This document shows positions 1 to 8,679 of a stretch of 64,000 bases of DNA, piece after piece. The DNA comes from Rehmannia glutinosa. Its lineage: Eukaryota; Streptophyta; Magnoliopsida; Lamiales; Orobanchaceae. The position numbers and the translations under genes were made by a program. Within the stretch, counting starts at the first letter, position 1. Every line of letters begins with the position of its first letter. The stretch lies in NCBI GenBank assembly GCA_016081115.2, contig JABTTQ020002188.1:434001-498000 (forward strand). Direction: 5' to 3'. Below the pieces are notes generated by a model. The model did no database searches, was not told where the DNA came from, and saw only the letters and a program-made list of their open reading frames with translations.

Positions 1-214
1 TTCCTTTTCAACATATTGATTGTTCCAATATGTTATCTTGTCTTGGTGTTCTTGTGCATACATCGTCAAAATTTGACGATGTGTCCTGTAAGATAGATAT
101 CTTGGACAATTGTCCTGATCCATTTTCTTGGAGAAAATTCTCATCACCAATTGTTAATTACAAAATATAATAAATTTTACAAAAAGTTCTTAATAAACAT
201 AGGCTCTGATACCA
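1..214 (-). mobile_element. 5' part of a reverse-strand retroelement: primer-binding site and start of an ORF
   Basis: On the minus strand, positions 214-202 read TGGTATCAGAGCC, the usual initiator tRNA-Met primer site of plant LTR retrotransposons and pararetroviruses. About 60-80 bases further on, an open frame begins at an ATG at 144 (or the in-frame ATG at 123) and stays open to the window edge (about 48 codons). It is rich in charged and aromatic residues and contains YRTHRQILTMYAQEHQDK. I do not recognise the protein; a gag-like or pararetroviral first ORF would fit the position. The sequence just outside the primer site does not show a clear LTR edge ending in CA, so the element class is open. 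Confidence 0.35.
61..81. repeat. 21-base perfect palindrome around one central base
   Basis: CATCGTCAAA and TTTGACGATG flank a single A. It lies inside the reverse-strand ORF described for 1-214, so it may be chance coding sequence. No function can be assigned. Confidence 0.5.
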
Positions 215-852
215 TTTTTACGGTCCTTAAAACCTTTATAAAACCATAGTTTGCCTTCAATCTAGTATAAAGGGTATTTTGGGGTTTAATAAACAAAAAG
301 GGCTACAATTGAACATTTTGAATAAGTAAGGCTAAACTTGTATATGGGCTTTAAAAATGGGCCATTCATAATATTTTCCCCTTTTTTACTCTTCCCATTT
401 AATACCCCTTCCCCTACCCTCTAAAAAAAAGTCATCGTAGAATTTTTTTTCCTTTTACTTACTTTGTTTTTTAAATTTTAAAAAGATATTTTTTAAATTA
501 AATTAGATTAAACTTAATTTATAGTTACATTCATTTTAATTTTCTTTAATGTTTAGTCTGTAATTAAAATTAATTTCAAATTTCGTTATTATTAGTTTAA
601 TTTTTATTCTTATTTATGTAAATTTACGTTAAAACTAAAATTAGTGTAATAATTATTGTAATAATTTACACAAATCTTGAATAGGAAAGATAAGGAAAGA
701 TTTAGTCTATCTTGTTTATGTTGTTTTCGAGATTGTTTCTTAATATGATATGTTATTAATAAGGTAGGGTTATAAATGTGTGTGTATATATATATATATA
801 CCCCTAATTTAAATGTGATACTATCTTATTTGTTTTGAGATTTCTTTATTTT
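215..852. other. AT-rich stretch without a recognisable gene
   Basis: Homopolymer-rich and AT-rich sequence with a short (TA)n run near 785-800. No coding frame, RNA gene or clear element end is visible. Part of 215-420 could be the decayed LTR or leader belonging to the primer-site element at 1-214. Confidence 0.5.
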
Positions 853-1313
853 TGTTAGGGGAAAAAACGATATTTAATTATTTAAAATATAATTTGGTTT
901 ATATATTAATTTAATATTAATTGCTCAATGGACTCTTGATAAAATAACCCGACCCAAATGAGTCTGGGACTAGCCCATAGGCCGAATTCTCCTACACGGT
1001 CCACAGGGCCCATCTCCCAGGTATAAAAAGGTCCCTCCTATTCGTTTGTAAGTACATTCTCACATTCTGATAATTCTCCTACGCATTTAGTTTAGTATTC
1101 AATTATTGTTTTAATTATTCTCTCATTCACAGTGCTGACTTAAGCGTCGGAGGGGCCTACCTGAGACAATCTCGAGGCCCTCTAACCTTTGTGCATGTGT
1201 GCAGGCAAATTCCCAGTCGAAGGATTTTCTAGCTCTCGGAGAAGAAAACTTGAGGACTTCCTCCTTAGGATTTTAGCTACACCGTTGACTTTGAGAAATT
1301 GCCCTAAAAAACA
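853..1313 (+). repeat. Putative 5' LTR of a Tat-type Ty3/gypsy retrotransposon
   Basis: The segment starts TGTTAGGGG and ends CCCTAAAAAACA, giving the TG...CA LTR ends with a short inverted terminal match. It contains a TATA box at 1022 followed by a leader. Just beyond it lies TTTTGGCCATCTGTGGGAA, resembling the sequence that follows the LTR in Tat-lineage elements (usually TTTGGCGCCGTCTGTGGGAA). A gag frame follows directly. No second LTR copy is in the window, so the left edge is inferred from the terminal dinucleotide only. Confidence 0.55.
1022..1030 (+). promoter_or_regulatory. TATA box of the Tat-type LTR
   Basis: TATAAAAAG lies in the putative LTR upstream of the gag leader, as expected for the U3/R boundary. 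The core motif and position are the only evidence. Confidence 0.5.
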
Positions 1314-1354
1314 TCATTTTGGCCATCTGTGGGAACAAGCCAAAGTACACGAAG

Positions 1355-2640
1355 ATGCAAACTCGATTGCAAGTAGTGAAGTCGGATCTCAAGCTGCAGG
1401 ATGTGGCGCGGAGACCAGCAAGAAGAACGACCGCCCGAAAGGTAGGGAGCCAGCCCTCCTCCTCCATTCACAAGAGGAGCGCCACCCCCTCTTCCTGGGG
1501 GGCTCTACCTACTAAAAAAATTTGTCTATCCCGAGACGTCTTCCAGGCTATCCTGGATGAAGCTGCCCGGAATGCATTGATGAATCAAGCTACCGCCGAT
1601 GCCGCAGGATGACCACCATGGGCTCTGCTGCCTTTGAAGACCCTGGCCTTGGAGGTCAGGAAGAAAGAGAAGAAGACCGCGGCAAAAATCGCGAAGAGCC
1701 GCCGCCAGTTGAAGAATCTCAAGTAGTGCATCCTAGCCAAGCCAACTCGCGAGCAATTGCGCTGACGAAAAGAAGCCATTTTGCCCCTGTTATTTTGATG
1801 AACCACTACCTTAGGGAATCAAGACCTCCAACCTCCCGGAGTATGATAGAACTGGAGATCCATAGGAACACTTGGAAAAATTCTATGCCAAGGCAGATCT
1901 CTATGACATGATGGATGCCTCATATTGCAAGGTGTTCCACACTACTCTAACCAAGCGGATGCTAACTTGGTTCAATCAGATCCCGGGAGGATCAATCTCC
2001 GGGATGGAAAATCTTATTGAAGCCTTCATGCATCAGTTCTCCATCAACAAAAAATGCCCCAAGAGTATTGTTCACCTCTTTCAGGTGAAGCAAAAGGAAG
2101 GAGAGACATTGCGGGAGTTTATTAAATGGTTCGTGGAAGCCATTAAGGAAGTTGCCAACGTTCAACATGTGATCTTGGTCAGGATATTGCAGCAGAATCT
2201 CCGCCAGGGACGTCTGAAGGAATCCCTGGCTGGGAAACCTCCCTCCAACATGGAGGAGTTATTGAGTCTTGCAGAGAAGCATATTCGAGTGGAGGAGTCC
2301 ACCAAGCCTGAACCCAGTGCCAAGTGCAAGTCCCAGGAAGACGACAAGAAATAACCTCGAAAGGGCCCGAGAAAAGATCAAGGGCTAAGCTACACACCTC
2401 TCAATGCTCCAATAGCAAAGAGGATCATCGAACCTCCGCAACCACTGAGGAGGAACCGTACACGGGTATCCTCCAACTTGTACTGCAGGTATCATAGAGA
2501 TAGGGGGTACACTACCGAGTATTGTTTTGTTTTAAAGAAGGAGATAGAGCGACTTATCTAGAAGGGCCACCTCAAGGACTACGTAGATTGGAGCAAGTTT
2601 CACCGTAATCCAAGACCGCATGAAGAGGAATCTTAGCAAG
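1355..2640 (+). pseudogene. Tat-type Ty3/gypsy gag, frame-broken
   Basis: Gag builds the retrotransposon capsid. The reading begins near an ATG at 1355, but the frame changes around 1600-1870. The clearest part is 1872-2354 (160 codons), with the retrotransposon gag core: MLTWFNQIPGGSISGM, then the VKQKEGETLREFIKWF stretch, then a leucine-rich tail ending in LLSLAEKHIRVEE. At about 2480-2580 a histidine/cysteine cluster (YCRYHRDRGYTTEYCF) matches the zinc-knuckle-like HxDxGHxTEdC segment of Tat gags, followed by KKEIERLI and an in-frame stop. Frame changes and stops make it non-functional. The assignment to Tat rests on this gag pattern and the following protease. Confidence 0.8.
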
Positions 2641-2874
2641 ACCAGCGCCGCTCAGACCCCCGCAGGGAGGAAAGGCGCGGCAATCATGTAGCCGGAGTAA
2701 TCAATGTGATATCCAGAGGACTAGAGGCAAAAGACGCCCCGAGTGCTCTCCGAGAATGTAGCAAGGAGAGAAGGGGGTGACCCCAGTAAACCCCATCCAA
2801 GAAAAAAATCGTAGAACCGCATCAGACCAAGGGCATGCCTATCACATTCGGCACTCGAGACTACATCTCAAAAA

Positions 2875-3235
2875 CCTAAGTTCACCCTTACGCCATTGTC
2901 ATATCAGTTATGCTGACCAACTTCGTGGCCAAGAAGGTCTTGGTGGATACGGGAAGAGTAGTGGATGTCATATTTTGGGAAGCCTTTGACAAGATGAGGA
3001 TCGACCCAACACAAAGTTGTTCCAGCAGCGCGCCCGATTGGCTTTTTTGGATAAGTGATCAAGTCCTCAGGCGAGATCAACTTACCACTCACGTTGGGCA
3101 TGGACGCCCCGCATCAAGTTGCAAAGATGGTCCATTTCCTCATTGTAGATACTCCCTCTCCGTACAATCTGATATTGGAAAGGCCTAGCCTAAACTAGTT
3201 TCGGGCCATCCCCTCTACGGTTCACTTAAAGCTGA
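2875..3235 (+). pseudogene. Tat-type retropepsin (aspartic protease) fragment
   Basis: The protease cleaves the Gag-Pol polyprotein. The frame VLVDTGRVVDVIFWEAFDKM shows the DTG active-site triplet, with the usual serine after it replaced by arginine, and the tryptophan-containing helix typical of Tat proteases. About 85 codons later, in another frame, YNLILERPS matches the conserved ILGRP motif with glycine replaced. Homology stops near 3235, just after the segment that normally reads VSTYHLKLKF. Reverse transcriptase, RNase H and integrase of this element are absent, so it is truncated here by a join to Copia sequence. Confidence 0.75.
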
Positions 3236-3480
3236 AATTAATGGCATCGAAGAAGACAATGAGGTACGCTCTAATTCTTCTCTTTCTTTCATTAATGAAT
3301 TGCAAGGTGATTTTTATGAACTTCAAAATGAATTTCAAAGCATGCTTTATAAATACAAAAATTTGGAAAAGGAATTCAACACCTTGAAAAATAAAAAGGA
3401 TAGTTTACTTGTTTCATATGAATCACTTCTTGTGCTCACCCTACTACACTAGAGAAGGTTAAAACTCTTGAAAAAGAAAA
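3236..3480 (+). pseudogene. Sirevirus-type Copia gag C-terminal (coiled-coil) fragment
   Basis: The translated segment has the heptad-rich pattern of the linker in plant Copia gag-pol of the Sirevirus type: SFINELQGDFYELQNEF, then KNLEKEFNTLKNKKDSLL, then SYESLL. It is about 80 codons long, open only in pieces, and ends in stops near 3450-3490. It begins where the Tat protease homology ends and lies on the same strand as the second Copia fragment at 3961-4165, so both probably derive from one deleted copy. It could also be a relic captured by recombination. Confidence 0.6.
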
Positions 3481-3489
3481 AAATTAGTA

Positions 3490-3960
3490 ATATGGGGGTG
3501 AGTAGCACATACTCAGTAGGGATCCTAACTGTCCAAATTAAATATATACAAGCATAATTTAACAAATTTAAGCACGTATACTTTGCCATCACATATACTT
3601 TGCCATTTGGCCGAAGCCATCTATAGCTTGGCCTTCATGAAAGACATTCTTCTTGCCACTGTATCCAAATCAGTTGCACTCTTGTATTCCCGGAGAAGCA
3701 TTTCTCTCTAGGGACTTGGTATCTTCACAAAGAATGATTGCAAAGTTTTTTATCTTCCACCTTGGACTTCCATCGGTATTCAGTGAATAACTTGATATAT
3801 TCATCAATATGACAAATATCATATAACTCGAGGCAGTATAGGGCTTGTTTATATCTTTTTCTTTTTTTTTTCTTCCAATCCCTCGAAATAGCCTGTGCCG
3901 ATAAAATGAATTTTGAATAATTTTGCCATATTATTGATAATTCTTTTCAATGACTCTCCA
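3490..3960. other. Unassigned segment between two Copia fragments
   Basis: AT-rich sequence with a T-run near 3860-3870. On the minus strand, short open pieces are visible (for example DEYIKLFTEYRWKSKVEDKK near 3800-3745) with a retroelement-like composition, but I cannot place them in a family. No gene is supported. Confidence 0.4.
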
Positions 3961-4165
3961 AAGGAAATGAAGATCCAGGGGAAATCAATGGCACATGATC
4001 CATAAAGAAAAATGGATTTGAAATCACAGATGTTGAATATGTTGAAGGCCTCAACTTCAATCTGCTAAGCATCAGCCAACTCTGTGACAAAGGCTATAAT
4101 ATGGGATTCAACATTGGAGTTTGCCAAATCAAGGATGCTGAAACAAATGAAATTGTGCTTCAAGG
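3961..4165 (+). pseudogene. Sirevirus-type Copia protease/pre-integrase fragment
   Basis: The translation contains NEDPGEINGT, an in-frame TGA, then SIKKNGFEITDVEYVEGLNF and LLSISQLCDKGYNM. This is the region just after the Copia protease active site and matches, residue for residue over long stretches, the reverse-strand Sirevirus copy at 16713-17198 (NEAPGEIRGIGSIKKNGLEI). It ends at KDAETNEIVL near 4160, where pararetroviral coding begins without a gap. The fragment has no integrase or reverse transcriptase of its own. Confidence 0.8.
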
Positions 4166-5314
4166 AATATGGAGAAATTAAAAGAGGAAAGCCAAGACTT
4201 GTTATTAATTACAAAGTGATTAAGAACATTTTGGAATTCGATGGATACTATATCCCAAGCAGAGAACATCTGGTTAACTGCATCAAAGGTTCCAAGATAT
4301 TCTCAAAGTTTGATTGCAAATCTAGATTTTATCAGATTAAGATGGATGAAGAGAGTAAGAAGTTCACAGCTTTCTACACACCACAAGGACATTATATTTG
4401 GAACGTGATGCCTATGGGATTGGCTAACGCACCCCAGATATATCAAAGGAAGATGGTTAATCTCTTCAAGGATTATTTCAGTTTCATATTCGTATACATT
4501 GATGATATCTTAATCGCATCAAAGAACATGAAGGAGCATCTCAAACATTTGGAAATATTTTCAGATGTTTGTTACAAAGAAGGATTAGTGCTTTCGGACA
4601 AAAAGGCAGTAATTGCTACAAGACAGGTTGAATTCCTCGAAATTGAAATCGATGAATGTGGACTCATCATACAATGCCATATTGTAGAAAAGATACAAGG
4701 ATTTCGAGATACGCTGAAAGATAAGAAGCAGCTTCAGAGTTTTCTCGGAGTTGTTAATTTTGTTGGAATGTTCATAAACAATCTAGCACATTACAGGAAG
4801 GTGTTTAGTCCATTGCTCAAAAAGATGTCATATTCAAATGGGAAGATGAACATCAAGATGGAATAAAGCAGCTTAAAAAAGTTTGCAAAAAGCTTCAAAA
4901 ACTTGCAATTCCACAAGATGAAGATGAACTGGTTCTATATACAAATGCCAGTGACTATTGGTGGACAGCAGTTCTTACAAAAGCCACACCAAACGGCAAA
5001 GTGCCATGCATATATTGCAGTGGTCTTTTTACAGACAGTGAAGCAAATCGATGGCATATAAATGAGAAAGAATTCTTTACAGTTAGAAAGGCTTTCAAAT
5101 ATGGCCTTTATGTTTACTGGCTAAAAAGTTTACTTTAAAAATTGATAATTCAAGTGTCAAAGCTTTTCTGAAAAATAAAATTGAATCAAAACCAGAAAAG
5201 GCTAGACTACTTACATGGCAAGCTGAATGCCAATATTATGATTATGATATTGTCATTATAAAATCTCATGAAAGTTTTCTTGCATATTTTCTAACAAGAG
5301 ATGGAGGGAACTGA
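4166..5314 (+). pseudogene. Endogenous caulimovirid reverse transcriptase-RNase H
   Basis: This is the polymerase part of a plant pararetrovirus (Caulimoviridae). From 4166 the translation shows GKPRLVINYKVI, FSKFDCKSRFYQIKMDEE, TPQGHYIWNVMPMGLANAP and the catalytic FVYIDDILIASKN, in family order. The wording PQGHYIWNV with GLANAP is caulimovirid rather than Ty3/gypsy. The frame breaks near 4860. RNase H then reads in another frame (VLYTNASDYWWTAVL, HINEKEFFTVRKAF), breaks again near 5130, and ends at the TGA 5312-5314. The upstream protease and capsid are missing. A cavemo-/solendovirus-like relative is my inference. It cannot make an intact polymerase. Confidence 0.88.
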
Positions 5315-6550
5315 AGTTGATTCCATCCTCACAGCATCAAGACACCTCGGCGATCATCTTGAGATGCTTCTCCGAGAATTTGACACTCTGGCCATCAATG
5401 TTGATTTGGCCGGAAGGTTGTAAAATAATGATCAAGACAAAGTAATCGATCGCATACGAGCTTGTGTTCGATCTCATTCTCATCTAAGATTGACATTTCA
5501 AGGGTCACTCCTCCAAGCCGCTAATAAGCAAAAGGAGCGTTTAGAGTGCGGGGCTCCCCAACCCATAGCAGAGAATTCAAGTACCTCTAGCACAGGTCCT
5601 AAGCTTGTAGAAATGTTGGCCCAAGGAAAAGATGATACTCCGGAGTCAAATCCCAAGTTATCATGTCAACCCAGCACTTTTGGGATAAAAGACGAAGAAA
5701 TCAATCTTAGGCCTATGATGGGTAATTATAAGGTTGATACTACTGAGATTAAAATTTCTTCTTCTTGGCAGGAATATCAAACAAATTGGGAAAAACTTAT
5801 TTCAAGACAAGGGATACACCCAGAAAGAATGAAGATCGATATTTCTGGAAAATATCCAAGGGTGTGGATGTTACCAAACTCCAATCCACACGAGGTCAAG
5901 CGGTGGTATGAATTTGGAGCCCTGGCTTCAATCTATACTACCTCCCCTGCTTTCCCGGAGATAAAACTGTTACACAAGTGGATCCAAGAAGCAGTATACG
6001 AGTGTTGGTCCAACAATGAGAGGCTCAAACGCGGTGATACTTTGGAACTGTATTTCATTAGTGCAGCTCCAGAACCCGTGGAAAAAGTTAATCATGAAGC
6101 CTTTCATTACATTAGGCTTCGAAGGCCAGACGAACGTGCTTTCAAAACAATTAAGGAAGCAAGTTCGGAAGAATTTACCCTGGTTACGTCTTTTACTGAA
6201 GATCAAATTTCAACAAGACGGGCATGGGGTTTATGGGTTTGTCTTACAGAGATGGACAAAGTCAAGTTTCCATTCAAGTTTTATCAAAATTCAGTGAACG
6301 GATCATTCCTGTTAAATACCATGATGGGAAAAACTACAAGATTTGCAGAAGACCTGTTCGAGAAAAAAAGAAGTCTTCTTTGGGAAAAAAACTGCCGGGG
6401 AGTAAAGAAAATCGTCGGAAATACTGTAATATGGCTCATATTGGCCACTGGGAAAATCATATTTGCCCAGAATGTCTCAATCAGAAAGAGCCAGAATTTG
6501 GTCTTATGATGTCACCAAAGATTGATCGGAGACGTCCCGGTGACGAATAA
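5301..6550 (+). pseudogene. Endogenous caulimovirid ORF downstream of pol (transactivator-position protein)
   Basis: The ORF starts at ATG 5301 and overlaps the polymerase stop by 14 bases, the tight packing expected of a pararetrovirus genome. A TAA at 5421 interrupts it. The longest open part is 5490-6509, and near 6300 the coding signal moves to the +2 frame, ending at a TAA near 6550. By position, the last ORF after pol before the intergenic promoter, it corresponds to the inclusion-body/translational transactivator of several caulimovirids; I cannot confirm that from motifs. The end carries a Cys/His cluster (CNMAHIGHWENHICPEC) that may bind zinc, preceded by a basic stretch. The product is broken in at least two places. 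Confidence 0.65.
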
Positions 6551-6718
6551 AGAAAAGCACAAAAGTTGTCAAAGTATCCAATAATTTGGGGACCACCAAA
6601 AAATTAGATTCCCCTGGATTGGGTGGCAACATGTGACACCCACTTACCAAAAAGACAAAAGGTGGGTCAGATCCATCAATTGGCATCCAACTAATCAAAT
6701 GCTAATAATTCAAGTAAA

Positions 6719-6738
6719 TGACGTGAGGGGTGACATCA
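6719..6738 (+). promoter_or_regulatory. as-1-like TGACG pair of the pararetroviral promoter
   Basis: TGACGTGAGGGGTGACATCA has two TGAC cores 12 bases apart, the arrangement of the as-1 element in caulimovirus 35S-type promoters, which plant TGA bZIP factors bind. The second core is TGACA rather than TGACG. It lies about 170 bases after the last viral ORF, a fitting place. Confidence 0.7.
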
Positions 6739-6849
6739 TAAGATTCCTTCCAACTAAAGGACGGAAAAATAAGTCATCAGATAATGGGAGCTTTATCAAC
6801 ATACTTTGGATACCAGACAAAGTAGGGCCCTAACTATGTGATGCTTAGT

Positions 6850-6854
6850 ATGCT
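6850..6854. repeat. Target-site duplication ATGCT (left)
   Basis: ATGCT directly precedes the 3' LTR and is repeated directly after the 5' LTR at 21046-21050. A perfect 5-bp duplication is normal for Copia integrase. Confidence 0.9.
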
Positions 6855-8391
6855 TGTAGGTCCCAAGGGGTGTGAGTGTAAGGTTTAGAAGGGGGGGTTG
6901 AATAAACCTTACCAACTTTTCGATTTAGTTCTTTTAAAATGTTTAGAGTTAATATTTTGGTGAGTCCTTGATGGACATGACTAAGTTAGTTAATCAAAAG
7001 TTAGTCACTCAACATACTGACCGAGTTTGTTGATAGAATAACTCATTGTTTTGACTAAAGATTTAACTCAATCGTGATATGTTTTCAGCGGAAGACTTAA
7101 CACCCTTGAATTTGGTTAAGTTTGTTTTAATACTTGGTTTTAGCACTTTGTTGATTATCAATTGGATAGCAAATTTATCAACAGATATTAATGTAATATG
7201 AGTAAATTAAAGTCTTTGAAATGTAAATGACACAATAAGTTTTTATAGAGGTTCAAGATGGGGTAATTCTTCTACTCCTCTCTTCTCCAACTCCTGGAGG
7301 AATCCACTAAGTATTGATCAATATACAAAGTGGTTATCACCCGATACAAGTCTTGATCACGCGGTGACTTGATCCTTTGGGACTCGGACCCCGAGATGCT
7401 TTGGTCACACGGTGGCTTCTCGTGACGACTCGGCCTTTTCTTCACAGGGCAACCGCTTTGCTACTACAGCCCACTTGCTCATGCTTCTTGGATTTGATCA
7501 CGAAGGCCTCCAAAAACTTGAGACTCGGTTCGACCTTGAACCTTCCTACAATCCTCCGTGGAATGTAGACCCCTTGATTCTTCAAATGATTCCTCCTCAA
7601 CGATTGGAGTTGTCTTTCCTTCACAGTGAGTGTTGGATTGATTTCCTTCGTAATGTAGCTTGAGGATTGAACTTGAATAACTTGAGAGTAATTTTTGGTT
7701 ACTGATTCGAATGTTAGCTTGAATGTTCGTGGTTGAGGTAACCTTCTCTCAGAGTGATTCCTCAGCCTTTTATAGTGATCTTTCAAAAATCTGCCTCGGA
7801 GTGATTCCTCAGTTCGATAGGCTTATTTTTAAAAGACACTTATGGTCGTTGGCTTGTCTTATTGCAGTCCTTGGAATTGACATTTCCTCGTATGAATGAT
7901 TCTTCAACTTTTCGCAGTTCGACACAAAAAGATGCTTCCAATTGGTTTATTCCTTTTTCAGTATGGAAGTATTACTTGTTTAAGTAATTTCCTTGACTTC
8001 TGTACAACGGATCTCTTTCAGTTATCTCGACTTGACTGCATTTTCTTAACTTCCCCAGGTCACTTCGAGTCAGCTTGGAATCATTGGATGACTCTTCTGT
8101 CACTTCAACTTGAGACTTGGGCTGTCTTGAGTTGGCTTGATCGATACTTCACTCAATCGTATCTCACCGCACCTTGATCGAGTTCATGTCTTCTTCTTTG
8201 CCACACTCACCGCCTCGCAATGAGTCTTCCTTCAAGTCTCAAGTTGTCTTCTTGCATGTTCAGGCATAGCCGACTTGACTCACTCGACCACCCTATCTAT
8301 TACAATGCAATTTACAACAAAAATGGGGTGCCAACTTTCCATTCTAAGTTTTACATGGCATTCATCAAAATCTAAAAATAATTTCCCAACA
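6855..8391 (-). repeat. Sirevirus 3' LTR
   Basis: A copy of the 19497-21045 LTR with scattered substitutions and small indels (for example an extra GG in the G-run near 6890). On the plus strand it starts TGTAGGTCCCAAGG and ends TTTCCCAACA. The 1,537-base length compares with 1,549 for the partner. Short ORFs inside (7377-7786, 7896-8177) recur only as LTR sequence and are not genes. Confidence 0.93.
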
Positions 8392-8406
8392 ATTTCCCCC
8401 TTTTTG
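8392..8406 (-). other. Polypurine tract of the Sirevirus
   Basis: On the minus strand CAAAAAGGGGGAAAT directly precedes the 3' LTR, the site that primes plus-strand DNA synthesis. Confidence 0.85.
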
Positions 8407-8679
8407 ATGATGCCAAAACTTAAAACATTCATACAATAATTAAACAAAGAGAGAGATACGTACATGGACAATGTAGAATCACTGCAATGTATGCGTAGAA
8501 TCAATCTTTTATTGATCATAACATTCTTGTTCTTTACACAAATTTGTTCTGAGTGTATCAAAGCTTAAAAAGTAACTTAAGGTAATCATGTTGTTCTATA
8601 TCTACGCAAGTATGGAAATTATATAATTTGTATTCGTTGTATGTAAGACTTACATAAAGAGGTATTTACATAGTAAAAT

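Larger units (their letters stand above)
6551..6854 (+). promoter_or_regulatory. Left half of the endogenous pararetrovirus intergenic region
   Basis: Non-coding sequence follows the last viral ORF. It contains the as-1-like element at 6719-6738 and ends at the Sirevirus insertion site. The right half resumes at 21046. Read together on the map, the region has the order ORF end, enhancer element, TATA box and AATAAA expected of a caulimovirid promoter and terminal-redundancy region. Confidence 0.65.
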
